Source of the DNA: Neoceratodus forsteri
Taxonomy: Eukaryota > Chordata > Ceratodontiformes > Ceratodontidae
DNA length: 64,000 nt
NCBI GenBank assembly: GCA_016271365.2
Contig: CM057456.1
Span: 610,457,501-610,521,500 of the forward strand
Direction: 5' to 3'
The position numbers were made by a program, and so were the translations under genes. The notes under the pieces were generated by a model, which worked only from the letters and a program-made list of their open reading frames with translations, was not told the DNA's origin and did no database searches. This document shows, in pieces, positions 1-11,822 of the stretch; positions within the stretch are counted from its first letter, which is position 1, and each line of letters begins with the position of its first letter.

Positions 1-814
1 TTCTGTCAGCTTTCTGAGAGAATATTACCCATTTGTAAGACTTGCTTCTGATTTAGGGGTCTTTAACCCTAATTTTTGTAAGCCTTGTCAGTTGTCCCTG
101 ATTTATGAGGCACAAGGCTGAGCGGTATGCCGCAGTGACGGGGCTGAGCCGATTGTAAACAAAGTGCCTGGAGATGGAACTAGTGGCAGTCCTGTTTTGC
201 TGTGTAAGTGTAGCAGTGGCGGTGATGATTTCATTGGTTATTTGCAGCCTTTTTCACGCTGCTTCCTTCCCCGGAGTTGTTTGTTTCCCTCTCCTGTATG
301 ATCTGTCCAAAGCTCAGCCTCATGGAACATCAGAGATCATCAGGTCTCAGTGGAGGAAGGTGTGCGGGTAGTCGGAGTTCCCCTAGCATCAGCAGTAATT
401 GGAGCGCGAGGAAAATGTGACTTGAGAAGAAGTGTGGTTACCTACAGTGAAAAGCATAGCTGTATCTTGCTGGTGGCGCCTACTGACCACAGTGTTAGGA
501 GCTTTGATTAACTCTGTGCTTTAGAACAGATGCATTGAAATAGGTCTCCTGCACTAGGCTGAATTATTTTGCCATTGCTAACCCAAATTGTGCAATCCAG
601 GTTAGTGACAAAATGACACGCTGTAACATTGACACAGCAGTTCTGTGATAAACAACTCACAACCGTTGAGTAAGTCATTAGCCCTGCTGAACTTCTACTG
701 CTATGGTCCAAGGCACTTGTTCAGGCAAATGGGTCAAAAATTGTCCCATCATGTCAACCATCACTGTGACATTCCTGTGCATTATTGTGATACATAAATA
801 TAATATATTTTGGT
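1..814. other. No gene or recognised repeat
   Basis: The sequence is AT-rich and non-coding. The open frames are short and look like chance frames, with no protein motif I recognise. No RNA gene is visible. Confidence 0.4.
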
Positions 815-1060
815 GGTGTGTGGATTCTAATCTCACACCTGGAATTTTTTAGTGCTGCACTGATGAGGTGTGACCTTCGAAAGAGACATTAAATCGAGAT
901 CCCTTCTGCTAGTTGTCCATGTGGAAGTTAAATATTGCATGATAACATGTCATAAGAGTAGGGGAGTTCCCCCCAGTTTATTGCCAATATTTCTCTTGCC
1001 AGTAAAACAAGACCCCGTCACCCACCCACAGGATGCACCTGGAAACAAGCAGTGGAGCTC
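815..1060 (+). mobile_element. SINE fragment, same family as 40969-41396
   Basis: This stretch aligns by eye, over most of its length, to the reverse complement of the SINE near 41.0-41.4 kb. Shared blocks in order are a B-box-like 'ggattctaatctcacacc', 'agtgctgca', a 'gacattaaatcgagatccc' block matching 'gatgttaaaccgaggtccc', and 'taggggagttccccc' matching 'taggggaatttcccc'. The 5' A-box part of the tRNA-like head is missing or too diverged to see. It is therefore a forward, partial copy, more diverged than the 41-kb copy. Similar bodies are common in fish genomes as far as I recall, but I have not checked a library name. Confidence 0.6.
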
Positions 1061-2640
1061 AGTGTGCTTTTTCTTGGTCAACATGTAGGAATTAATAGAA
1101 CAAGTGCTTTTCTGAGTGGGACTCTTAAAAACGTTAGCAAGATCATTGAAACTCCAGAAGGGGTGGGTTTCATTCTCTTCAGAACAATTGTCCAGGATAG
1201 CTCTGTCCTGACTGAGCTAGGACAGATTTTACTGCTTTAGCACCATTTCACTCTTAAATACATGGACCGTGTCAAGTGTATTAGACATAGAGGATATACA
1301 ATGGCCTGTGTTCAAATATGCCATTAATTTCCATGAGTGAGGGGGTGGAACACAGTCCATTGTATGTTCCGTGCATATAATGTATGTGTTCTGTGTGACA
1401 AGTAAGAGCAAATTCATTGTGGGACTGGCAGAATGGACTGTCAATCAAGTTGATTGTGATGTAGGCAGGTGAAAAATAAAACAGTGTTATTTAACCATTG
1501 GGTGAATAACATCATTCATCTTTCACTTGGGTCAGAGTTTTGGGAAAATAATGCATTTATTTAAGTAGTGGGATACTTACATACATTGCATACAGAATAG
1601 TATTGCATTGAACATCATATTGTAATAGGAGTCTCGCATTGATCTAGTGTGTAGAAAAAGAATTCAGATATTGGGACAGGAAGGATTGTAATAGTAAAAG
1701 AAACAAAATCAGTAAAAGCAGAATGCTCTAAATTCAGATGTTGGGACAGGAATGAATAGAATTGTGTGAGAAAGTGATAAAAACAGAATACTCTGGATTT
1801 TTTTTTTTATTGTTTGTTTCAGATTTTTCAGTGTGAAATTTAGTGTTTGTGAAGAGTGCTAGATTGACAGTACCTTCCCCTCACTACCTTGCCAGTGTGT
1901 CTCACCCTGCCCTGAATGGACCACATCATAGAAGAGAGGATAGTTCAGACTCTATATCCATGCAATTCTTAGCTGCTTTTTGTTTTTATGATAGCTTTTC
2001 CTGGCCCTTAGCCTTCCATTGCTCAGGCTGCCACCTGCGACCTTCTTGCCCTGCCATGATGACTTGGCTCATGTTTTCCCCTGTGGCATCCTGAGGTTTG
2101 GATGTCCCCTTCCCCGTGGTCCATCAGGATCCAGCGAGGAGGTGGCCTGCTGGTTGGGGTCCGATAGTACAAGTCTTAACTAGTGTTCCCATTCATGCAG
2201 AGATGTACATGAAACATGCAAGCAGTTAGAAACGCAGGTACACCGCCATGCTCCTTGAGGTACATGTATGCAAGGAAATCATTAGCTTCACCATAGCTGA
2301 CGCAGGAGAGATGGCTGAAATCACAAATTGTACCCTCCAAAACAGTCATGGAGGGTGCAGAGCACCTCCAGACAGCAGGACACCACGGGAACTCTGGTCT
2401 TCATCCTGATGGCTGGAATGTATTTCTGGCAGTGTGGGACAAATCCGATGCAAAGTCACACACACTCACACATGCTCATTAAATTTTCACCAGCACCAGC
2501 CCTAGCTAATCTATTACAGACTCACAAAAGTTTGCCAAATACACGGACAGTAAAAATACTATCCGAGAGTGCAGCAGATGTTTATCTGTGAGATAAATCA
2601 GGTAGTCAGGTGGTCAGTGGTCACTACTAAAAATTAGTTT
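1061..2640. other. No gene or recognised repeat
   Basis: I see no supported gene. There are two short similar blocks containing 'aattcagatgttgggacagg' and a close variant (near 1660-1680 and 1733-1752), a small local duplication. The rest is unassigned. Confidence 0.35.
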
Positions 2641-3182
2641 ACATACGAACATACCAAATTGTCAGCAGATACAGGCCTAAAGGTTTCTTGAGTCTGCTCG
2701 AGTGTGCAGCACCCAGTCTATTAAACTGCAGCTGCCCCCCCTTGCCTGTCCTTCCATTTTGTTTCCTCCTACCTCCAGCACCTCCGTCGCCAGTGTCTCC
2801 TCTGTTTTGACCCTTGCTTTGTCCCTGTCCCACCCCCTCTTAAAGCTGCCCACCAACCTCGATGATACCACTTCCTCTGGCAGCGCATTCCACCCTGCCA
2901 CCGCTTTTTCTGTGAAATAGTGCTTCCTCATTTCCCTCCTGAATCTACCTCCAGTTTCAGACTGTGCCACTGGTGTCCTTCCCTCCTTATAATTTAAACA
3001 TATCCTCCATATTAACTCTGTTTGTGCTCTCTAAGTACTTGAAGGTCTCAGTCGTATCCCTTCTCTCCTTTCTGTCCTCCAGGGAATACATGTTAAGCTT
3101 CCCTAGTCTCTCCTTATATGGTTTGTCTCCTAGTCCAAGGATCATCTTCGTCGCCCTACGCTGTTTGAATACTAGAGTTTGA
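2641..3182 (-). mobile_element. CR1 LINE, 5'-truncated 3' end
   Basis: Read on the minus strand, frames in this stretch give the C-terminal part of CR1 ORF2. The pieces are 'RRATKMILGLGDKPYKERL', then 'LNMYSLEDRKERRD', 'FKYLESTNRVN', then 'FRREMRKHYFTEKAVAGWN' and 'LPEEVV'. These are the conserved post-RT segments of the CR1 clade. The parts lie in two frames, so the copy is dead. The 3' end lies near 2641 and has the tail 'aatttggtatgttcgtatg'. The RT domain is absent, as in ordinary 5'-truncated LINE copies. Confidence 0.85.
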
Positions 3183-3229
3183 AAGTTAGCGGCCAACTCG
3201 CTACCTGCCCCAAAGTGATTTTTTTCCCC
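3175..3229 (+). repeat. Direct repeat, left copy (with 3847-3893)
   Basis: A stretch of about 47-50 bp containing 'ggccaactcgctacc' and 'caaagtgat' recurs at 3847-3893 with roughly 80% identity by eye. The two copies bracket 617 bp that include a family A SINE. They are far too long and diverged for a SINE target duplication. Confidence 0.55.
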
Positions 3230-3307
3230 CATTGTGGAAATAATGCTGATTAGAAAAATAAATTATTTTTCCCTACAGTGGGAGTAGTGTGGAATAGAAT
3301 CTTAAAA

Positions 3308-3830
3308 ATGGTGGCCCCTGGGGTGGCCCGGTAGCACAGTGCTAGTACTACTGCTTGCTGGGATGGCAACCAGCTTTCAGAAAGGAGTGCAGATTGTCAG
3401 AGGTGGGGGGGGGGGGGATTGAGCGTCCCAGGGACTGCTGTTCTTCCTTGGGTGGAGGATGCTTCTCATACTGCTTAACAGCAGACTGGTGGAGACCAGT
3501 CAGTAACACAGCCGGGAGCACGAGTGGGGAGGGGTTGCCACTGGATTCCTGTTACATATACATGCCACTGCTTGCATAAATAACCATGTCATTGCACTCT
3601 GGTACGTTAGGGACAAAATGGAGGTTGGAGGAAAAGGCAGGGCTGCCCAGGCCTCCACCCCCCAGCAGGCTCTCACACAATCAATGTGGCTGGCCAGCCA
3701 CCATAGATGGTCCTTGGCTCATGGTGGATAACCGGAAAGTCTGTGAGAAGGTCAGTGTGAGGGTGACTGCAGGCAGACTCCGGACCAAGAAACAGCTTAG
3801 AAGAAAAAAACAATTTTGGCCACTAAAACA
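3308..3830 (+). mobile_element. Family A tRNA-related SINE, forward copy
   Basis: This copy starts with a tRNA-like stretch, 'ggcccggtagcacagtg', where an A box would lie. It shares the block 'ggattgagcgtcc' followed by 'gactgct' with the reverse complement of the copies at 56983-57514 and 38007-38533. The 3' part is A-rich ('agaagaaaaaaa' near 3800). I could not find a clean target duplication, so the ends are approximate. No protein is encoded, and the GC content is higher than the flanks. Confidence 0.6.
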
Positions 3831-3846
3831 TTTGGTTGAGCTGTCA

Positions 3847-3893
3847 GATTTTGAAAGCTAGTGGCCAACTGGCCACTGTCCCACAAAGTGATC
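3847..3893 (+). repeat. Direct repeat, right copy (with 3175-3229)
   Basis: This is the partner of the copy at 3175-3229. Shared blocks are 'gaaag.tag.ggccaact' and 'caaagtgat'. The flanking context differs on each side. Confidence 0.55.
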
Positions 3894-4609
3894 TGTCCAC
3901 CCTGCTTTCCGGTTATAGTCTCATTCCGTGTTAGTGGCGAGGGATCACTGTATTTTTTTCATAGACCCTCTTCCACAAGGCAGTGCTCCTCCCAGTTTCT
4001 GCGATCCAAGTCCGCTGCTGAACCTGTTCTGCTGGCACGGAATTTCAACGCCAGTGACATGCTTCTCTTGAGTCATCAAGTGGCTCACAGTCCTTGACTT
4101 CTAATGTGCGACTGCCAGCAAGGGCGCCAGTTAGTGCTAACTGTGTTGGTTTTGTGATGTGGACACTTGTGCACTGGGAACTGAAGCGAGACCACCACAA
4201 CTTGTTTCTCATTGGTTACTGATCATCCACCACTGACATAGATTGGATTCAGACTAGTGACCGAGAGGTAAAAGGCCCCTTAACTCATTACCATTCCAGT
4301 CCCCCTGAATTTATGGTTTGTTTTTTACAAACTAGATGGAAAACAGTTATCAAAATATAAAGAAATGCACTTCTTTCTACACTGCGGAACTGTATCCTCT
4401 GCTGGATCAGCAGGCCTTTATTCGACTGTCACTTTGTTTACTCCATTTTGTCAGGAGCTGCGCAGTCTATCTTAGACGTTGCTGTACACAAAATTAAAGC
4501 CATAGTAATTCTAGCCTGGTACCCAAGTGATCATCTGAAATAAGTAGTGTGCCCTATTCTGTTTATGTGAGAATATGTATTTATGTAGCAGTCATCATAC
4601 CCGCATTCC

Positions 4610-5337
4610 TAAAACACGCTAGCCAGTGTAACAAGGCCTACAGCAAGGCAACCAGCATGTTGGCGTGTATTTGGAGGGAGTTTGACAGCAAGATTGATGA
4701 GTTGATACTGCATCTCTATAGATCATTGGTAAGGCCGCATGTGGAGTACTGTGCTTGGTTCTGGAGGCTTCACCTTAGAAAGCTTGAAAAAGACAAGGTA
4801 GAGATGGTAAAGTGTAGGGCAAACAAAGTGATTCATAGCCAGCAGGGCAGATCCTACGAGGATTGGCTTAAGGCCTTGAACATGTACTTGCTAGAGACCT
4901 GAAGGGAGAGGAGAAGTATGATGGAGACTGTCAAGTTCCTGAAAGGAATGAACAAGGTAGATTGTGAAGAAATATTCAGCAGGACTGGCAAATCAAGAAT
5001 ACGGGGGGCATGAGTGGAAGCTGGTGGGAAGGAGATGGAGGAGGGCTGTGAGAAAATGGTATTTTGTAGTGGGAGTAGTGAGAGGCGTTGAGCCGTGGAA
5101 CAGCGTACCTGTAGAGGTGGTGGGTGCAAGAACCATTCATGGTTTCAATCACAGCTAGGACTGAGTTAAAGGCTCAGTAGTTACACAGGGTAAAATCAGT
5201 AGGGCAGGGTGCAAGGAGGGAAGGCGAGGGCAATAACCCCGACTAGACATTAGGTTCACTGGGTAGGATAGGGTGAAACAGGGCAGACTGGATGGACCAG
5301 TGGTGTTTTTCTGACGTTTTCTGTATTTCCGTGTGAA
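4610..5337 (+). mobile_element. CR1 LINE 3' end, forward
   Basis: This is the C-terminal part of CR1 ORF2 plus the 3' UTR. 'LYRSLVRPHVEYCAWFWR' is the hallmark post-RT segment, followed by 'LNMYLLE' and 'VKFLKGMNKVD'. A later frame carries the 'VPVEVVGA' segment. The reading frame is broken by a stop after 4902 and by frameshifts. The end near 5337 carries 'ttttctgtatttccgtgtg', which resembles the 3' tails of the reverse-strand copies. The copy lacks endonuclease and RT. Confidence 0.85.
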
Positions 5338-5705
5338 ACAATTTAACAATATTCGTTTTGGCTATAAAACATTTAGTTGTCTGTTGACCGGCAATGAAAC
5401 AATATATTCTCTAATTTCCTACGGCCATATCATGATGCTGTTACTGTGCTGATAGCTAGCATTGTGATAATTGTAGCTTGTGGCTGTACGCTAGCCAGAC
5501 CATAGCAACTGCATAAATGCTGTGGATAGCTGATTACTGGATAACATTTGTGACGGGGATTATTTTAAAAACCAGTATTTACCAGTTTTTAACCCATTTA
5601 CTCAGTTGGAGCTTGCAGATAATACAGAAGGATTTTCACTTCTGTGAAAGTAGTCTGAACATCCTCATGTACAGTGACATTTTCTGAGACTTTATATGAC
5701 TGTCT

Positions 5706-7105
5706 TTAACCTCTCCCATACCTCATCTACCATACTTCCAGCCTTTAAACAAGCCAGAGTTTTCCCCGTGTACAAGTCTGGTGATCCCCTGTCAGTGGAA
5801 AACTACTGACCTATATCTGTCCTCTGCCACCTAAGCAGATTCCTTGAAACAGCTATGCACCAGCAGATCCCCGACTACATGTGACAAAGTTTAACCTCCT
5901 CTGTCCACAACAACATGGATTTAGGAAAGGCCACAGCACCACCACAGCCCTGGCTTGCTTCACTAATCATGTCCTCTGCAACATGGATGAAGGCAAGCTC
6001 ATGGGCCTTATTTTTGTGGACCTCACCAAAGCTTTTGACCTGGTGGATCACAGTATCCTCCTAAACAAACTGAGCTGCCTTGGCTGCTCTGTCACGGCCA
6101 CCACATGGTTTCAGACCTACCTCTCCAGTTGTACACAGACTGTCTGCACTGGAGGTGACACCCCCACCACCAAGGAGGTTCTCACTGGGGTCCCCCAAGG
6201 CTCCATCCTTGGACCCATCCTGTTCTCCCTATCTGTAAACTCCTTTCCAAAGGATAGCATCACCTGCAGTTCTCTTCTGTACGCCGATGACTTAATCCTG
6301 TTCCACAGTGACAACATATCGGACATCTCTACCACTCTCACAAACAACTGTGATGCCACCCATCAGTGATTCCTCAGAAACAGGCTCCTGGTCACTGCCA
6401 CAAAGAGAAACACTACCCCTTTTACAGTCCTATCCCCTGACGCCCCCCCCCCAAGACAGTGACCACATTCAAATACTTTGGAGTCACCCAAGACCTGGCT
6501 CTGACCTTTGGTGACCACATTGAACTTGCTGTATGGTGCACTAACCAGAAATTAGGCAGCTTACCCCCTCGACTGGACTACTGCTCCCCCATATACAGCC
6601 CGACACGATCCTCTGCTGGGCCCATCAGGCTAAACATAACTTACAGCAACATCTGTAAGTTTGTCCTGATGGCACCTTACTCAGCTCACCACTGCATCCT
6701 GTATCAGACGATCGGGTGGCTCCCCCCTCAGGCCCGCTGTGACTACCACTTAGGATGCCTCGTGGACAAATCTGTTAGGGAAAAAGATGCATCCCCCCCC
6801 ACTCAAGCCTAAACCTTGCTACCAGGGCCACCAGAACTCATCTGGCCTTATGCTTGAGTACCCTCAGGTCACCAGAAGGATGGGACAAAGGGCCTTCTCT
6901 TCAGCTGCACCAATCCTATGGAACAGCTTGTCTGCCTCTCTACAGGCACTGTGATCATGCCCCCTGTTCAAATCCCAATTTAAATCTCTTCTTGCGGGGT
7001 CAACCACGTGCTCCTGCTCCCCGAGTTGACTGCCTCCCCCCACCCAGGAGCTGTTGAATGGTCACCATTCTACTGCCTAGATTTATTGTTCTCTGTATAT
7101 ACAAC
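5706..7105 (+). mobile_element. L2-clade LINE, RT and C-terminal part
   Basis: The element is 5'-truncated within or just before the RT domain. It begins with sequence encoding the conserved RT entry ('HGFRKGHSTTTAL'), runs through the palm and fingers, and then, with frameshifts, through the C-terminal region. Recognisable there are 'DYCSPIY' and 'QTIGWLPP', the latter equivalent to the L2 'LHWLPV' motif also seen at 16.2 kb. The 3' UTR seems to resume after a reverse-strand CR1 at 7106-7725, so the LINE was probably split by that insertion. The clade assignment comes from motif style and is not confirmed by a tree. Confidence 0.75.
5881..6369 (+). pseudogene. L2-type reverse transcriptase fragment
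   Basis: This 162-codon open frame encodes the RT core. Reverse transcriptase copies LINE RNA into DNA at the nicked target site. Visible motifs in order are 'QQHGFRKGHSTTTAL', then 'FVDLTKAFDLVDHSILL' (the first catalytic Asp in FVDLTKAFD), 'GVPQGSILGPILF', and the catalytic 'YADDLILF' near residues 139-146. The YADD box is intact, which is unusual here. Upstream sequence continues the same protein ('FPVYKSGDP') but a stop lies just before the frame. Downstream the frame shifts into 6308-6812. It is therefore a dead copy with a locally preserved RT palm. It is not a host gene. Confidence 0.85.
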
Positions 7106-7725
7106 CATACGAAATTGCCAGCAGATACAGGCCATTCAGTCTATCTAGTCTGCTCGAGTGTGCAGCATACTGTCTATTAAAATGCAGCTGCCCCTCTTCC
7201 CCTTGCACTCCCTTCTAACTTAATGCCCCCCACTTCTGACGTCTCTTCCCCCACCCTCCCCACAGTTTTGACGTTCCCTTTGGCCCAGCCCCACCCCCTC
7301 TTAAAGCTGCCCACTGTCTGCAGTGCTACCACTTCTTCTGGCAGCACATTCCAACTAACCACCACCCTCTTCGTGAAATAGTGCCTCCTCATCTCTCTCT
7401 CTCTCTCTCTTGAACCTTCCTCCCTCCAATTTCAGACTGTGTCCCCTAGTGTCCCTCCCCCATTTTAACTTAAACAAGCCCTCTGACTTAATTCTGTTTA
7501 TGCCCTTTAGGCACTTGAATGCCTCGATCATATCCCTTATCTCCCTTCTATCTTCTAGGGTGTACGTGTTGAGCTCCTCCAGTCTCTCCTCATATGTTTT
7601 GTCCCCCATCCCCAGGATCATCTTCGTTGCCCTATGCTGGACCCACTCCAGTAGTTTGATGTCCCTTTTCAAATAAGGGCACCAAAACTGCGTACAGTAC
7701 TCCCAAGTGTATTTGCATAATGTGT
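7106..7725 (-). mobile_element. CR1 LINE 3' fragment inside L2
   Basis: On the minus strand two frames give 'MKRDIKLLEWVQHRATKM', 'ILGMGDKTYEERLEELN', 'TYTLEDRREIRD', then 'MRRHYFTKRVVVSWNVLPEE'. These are the post-RT CR1 ORF2 segments. The 3' end near 7106 reads 'ggcaatttcgtatggttg' on the minus strand. The RT domain is missing. The copy lies between the L2 protein remnant and sequence that looks like the L2 3' tail, which suggests insertion into the L2. Confidence 0.85.
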
Positions 7726-7978
7726 TGATGCTGTACTGGATGTCTTATTGTGAGCCTGTCCTGCTCGGCACTGCTGTGCACTTTCAGTTGTAAGTACTGT
7801 TATCACTTCTTACACTGTTTTTCCACTAATTGTACTGTTTTTGCTAGTGTGCTCATTTACTTGTACTACCTGAATAGGTTTCTTGTACCATGTTTGATGT
7901 GCCACCTTAATGGCCCGGGTCGTGCCTGAAAACGGTCCCTGAGATCAGTGCAACCACCCGGTTAACAAAGAAATAAAA
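7726..7978 (+). mobile_element. Probable L2 3' tail after the CR1 insertion
   Basis: This stretch ends in an A-rich tail ('aacaaagaaataaaaaagt') after a GC-richer block ('gcccgggtcgtgcctg'), as LINE 3' UTRs often do. Its position directly after the CR1 suggests it is the rest of the L2 at 5706-7105. No protein evidence is available for this part, so the link is an inference. Confidence 0.35.
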
Positions 7979-9374
7979 AAGTAACTTTATTGACGGAGGA
8001 GCTGATCCCAACTTAGTCCCTCTGTTGTATATTGTTAGAGCAGTATGTATTGTTAGATGTTATGTTTCTGTCCAGAAGTTAGCTATTTCAGATTTTAATT
8101 CCCATTCCAGTTATAGTTCATTGGATTTCCTCTTTATTTCGTATCAGTCAGTTTTCACCTGTGGGTGGTGTGGAAATTGTATTAGTTAAAGAGTAGCTCT
8201 GTAGGTCTACAGGTACTCACACAAGCATTATGTTTCAGATACAACAGTTTACTTGAGGATACTTTTTAAAAATATTTTTTCAGATTTTGTTTCCACGGTT
8301 TATAACGCATTTTGGCAGTCTCACCAAAAAGTCTGTATAAAAGCATTGGCCTTACCCCTGGTGCACTCACAGTGCCTTTGTTTATGACATCATAATGCTC
8401 ATCAGAACAACATACTGTGATGTCACAGGGAGCAGTTGGAAGGTCAGTTGGAAATAGATGCTTTCTGAAAGATTCAGTGAAATATGTACAACACTGTTTA
8501 TAATATTTTGTAAACTAATAAGAAAAGAGAAGTAAAATAAACTAGGAAACACCAAAGTTAAACAGAATTGCTGGAAATCTAATAGTTTTAAAGCAGCAGT
8601 ATTATTGACCAGGAAGTGTTAATCGTTTCTGAGATTTCTGCATTGCCTGATAGGTTAAAAATTCAGATTTTACTTTTTTTTTTTTTTTTGTACTGTTTTT
8701 GATAAATGTTTCACTTGATATTTAATACATTTATAACATTGTGCTGATTCACAGGAAATTTGGCCAGCCCCTTAATGTTTTTTTGTTTTTCACCCTTTGT
8801 TCCCATCGCTTGTTCCTGTGAACATTCACTAGGCAAAGGAGGCAGCAGTGCATTCCAGTTACATCAGAAAAAATAATCAGTTAGAGAACCGCAGTGCCAA
8901 TTTCCCTCAGAATCTGATATGGCCCACCTGGCAAGGGTGTGTGCTGAAGTGTCAAAAAACAAAAAAAGAATATAATGAAAAAACAAGAGACAGCAAAAGA
9001 TTAAAGGTTTGTTGGTTGTGGGGCTGTCTGACCTAACAGTTTTTAAAAAGAATACTTGTACAGCAGCATTAAGCGTTTTATTTTCATAGAGAGCTGCTGC
9101 TTAAAACCAGCCCTGGATTTTGTCAAACATATTTTTGGTGTACATTACATTATCTGTGTTTTATTCATTTTGCTTATAAAAATTTAGAATCAGGACTTGG
9201 TGTCTATGTTTTGTTCATGGTCAATTCCCCCCCCCCCCATTATCATTCTCTCTTCCTAAAGTCAGTCGTGCCCATGTCAGGACAGGATGACCGCTGAGCC
9301 CCACCACCCACTAGCCCATCACTAGCTACTGGGTGGCGGGGTCTGTTGTGTGGAACCAGAGTGTATCATACTAA
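7979..9374. other. No gene or recognised repeat
   Basis: AT-rich sequence with a poly-T run near 8669-8688 and a C-run near 9229-9238. No coding motif, tRNA or repeat that I recognise. Confidence 0.4.
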
Positions 9375-9790
9375 GATACTAACATACTAAAATGACAGCA
9401 GAATAGGCCTTACAGTCTTTCGTGTCTGCTTGTTTGGTCAGCACCCACCCTGGGAGCTGACCTTACTGCCACCCTCGCCCTCTCTGGCTTCTCCCTTCCC
9501 AGTCCCGGATATTCCTACTGCACAGTACTTTGCTTCCGGAAGCCTTCCCCTGTACCTGTCCCACCCTCTCTTGAACCCCTCCACCGTCTCTGCCTCCACC
9601 AGCCCCCTGGGCAGCGCATTCCATGGCTCCACCACCCTCTCAGTGAAGTAGCACCTCCTCGTTTCTTCCCTGAGTCTCTTCCCCTCCAGCTTCCACCCAT
9701 GCCCTCTAGTTGCCCCCCCCCCACTTCCTTTGGAGTACCATGACTGCTCCTCTCCAATTTAACTCCTTCATGTACCTGAAGACCTCTATC
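9375..9790 (-). mobile_element. CR1 LINE 3' end, reverse
   Basis: The minus strand encodes 'VEPWNALPRGLVEAE' and 'GFKRGWDRYRGRLPEAKY' (the C-terminal CR1 ORF2 segment). The 3' end near 9375 contains 'attttagtatgttagtatc' on the minus strand. It is the same subfamily as the longer copy starting at 10170, which has 'VEPWNALPRSLVEEGTVEGF'. Only about 400 bp survive. Confidence 0.8.
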
Positions 9791-11117
9791 ACATCCTGGC
9801 CATCATTCTGACGGCCTTGGGTATTTTCTTCCCTGGCTTACCTCTTGCTTACCCTCCACCCACTAGCTGGCGCTACCCATGCCCCTTGTTGGCCTCTGAT
9901 GCTGCAGTGGAGCCTCTGGGAGTTGCAGTCTTTTGCCCACCACGGGGGTCACTGCAGTTCTGAAAGCAGTGCCATCCCATCTCCTGACACAAAGGCACTG
10001 CTGAAAGCAGCACTGTTTCCAAGCCTCCTGCCTGTAAACCCGAGTCCACTTCTGAATGTACTGTAGGTCGCCAGCGCTCTGATGCCACTTGACCAGCATG
10101 CAGCCCCTTTTAAAATACATTTTAAAGTAAATTACAAATGTGTCGGTGCTTATCAAACCAAGCTTCAGCATATACAGATGCAGATTACATACTAAAAGCC
10201 AGCAGAATTGGCCTCATGGTCTCTCGTGTCTGCTCGGTAGCCAGCACACCTACAGGAAGCTTGATTGGCCACCTCCCCCACCCCCAGTGAGGGGATTCCA
10301 CGGCTTCAATTTTCCCCTGTACCTGTCCCACCCCCTCTTGAATCCCTCCACTGTGCCCTCTTCCACCAGGCTCCTGGGCAGTGCATTCCAGGGCTCCACC
10401 ACCCTCAAGTAGCACCTCCTTCTCTCCCCCTGAAACCCCCCCGCCCAGATTCCACTTGTGCCCCCTGGTTCTTCCCCCTTTCTTAAACCTGAACACCTCC
10501 TCGGTTCCACCCTTGTTGATCCCCTTTACATACTTAAAGACCTCTATCATGTTCCTGCTGTCTCTCCTCCAGTGTGTACAGATTGAGCTCCTCCAGTCTC
10601 TCCTCATAGGGTCTTCTCCCCATGCCCAAGATCATCTTGGTCACCCTCCTCTGGACCCTCTCCAGCAGTGCAATGTCTCTCTTTAGGTGTGGTCTCTAGA
10701 ACTGCACACAGTACTCGAGGTGCGGCCTGACCAGGGCATTATACAGAGGGAGAATCACTTCCCTCTTTCTGGAGGTAATCCCCCTGGCTATTCAACTCAA
10801 CATCCTATTTGCCTTTGCTGCTGCTCTTCGACAAGCCTCAGTGTTGTTCATTCTGATGTACACCACCACTCCCAGGTCCCTCTTGTCTGACAAGGCCTGC
10901 AGTGTGTCTCCCTTCAGGGTGTATTCATGCCTCGGATTCCTGACCCCCAGGTGCAGCACCCTACACTTCCCTGCATTAAACGTCAGTCCCCACCACCTTG
11001 ACCGCCCCCCAGGGTATCTAGGTCCCCATGGAGGGCCGTTCTCCCCTCCTCCCCATCTGCCAGTGCTCCCAGCTTCGAGTCGCACAAAGAGACTCAGTTT
11101 ACTCCTTATACCCCTCC

Positions 11118-11822
11118 CTATGTCGGAGATGTAGGCATTGAACAGGAGTGGCCCCAGGACCGATGCCTGGGGGGGACCCTACTAAAGACGCTTCTGGGGG
11201 AGGAGCCTATTCCCCCAACTACTACACTCTGTATTCTCCCCGAGAGCCAATTTCCTATCCACCTGAGCAGCTGCCCCCCCACCACCCCCATCACCCCCAG
11301 CTTTGCTAGCAGGCCATTGTGGGGGACTGTATCAAACGCCTTGCTGAAGTCCAGATAGAGGATGTCCACCAGCCTATTTCAGTCCAGGGCACTTGTCATC
11401 CGATCATAGACCTCCACAAGGTTGGTCTGGCACGATCTTCCTTGAACAAAGCCATGCCGCCTAACGTCCAGGTGCCCCATCCGTTCTAGTTGCCCCCCAA
11501 ACCTCTCCTTGATAATGCCCCCCATTACTTTGCCTACCACGGACGTTAGGCTAACAGGCCTGTAATTCCCCGTCTCCTCTGTAGACCCCCCTTTGTGGAT
11601 AGGCACAACATGGGCCACCCTCCAGTCATGAGGCACCCACTCTGTCTGCAGAGAGATGTTGAAGAGTGCAGCTAGTGGAGCTGACAGCACATCAGCTAGT
11701 TCCTTCAGCACCCTCGGGTGAAGCCCATCTTGCCCCGGTGCCTTCTCAGTCTTTAGGGTCCGGAGGGCCACCCTCACCCTGTCCACTGTGATTTCACTGT
11801 CCCAGCCCTCCCACCCATTCAC
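11118..11822 (-). pseudogene. CR1 reverse transcriptase remnant
   Basis: Two adjacent minus-strand frames (11379-11822 and 11118-11369) hold the RT fingers and palm. Residues seen are 'TEKAPGQDGLHPRVLKELAD', then 'NYRPVSLTSVVGKVMGGII' and 'HGFVQGRSCQTNL', then 'DILYLDFSKAFDTVPHNGLL' with the first catalytic Asp. The next motif reads 'FSRVPPRHRS' in place of GVPQGSVLGP, so that loop is frameshifted. The second catalytic motif is lost in stops. The protein cannot be active. Confidence 0.8.
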
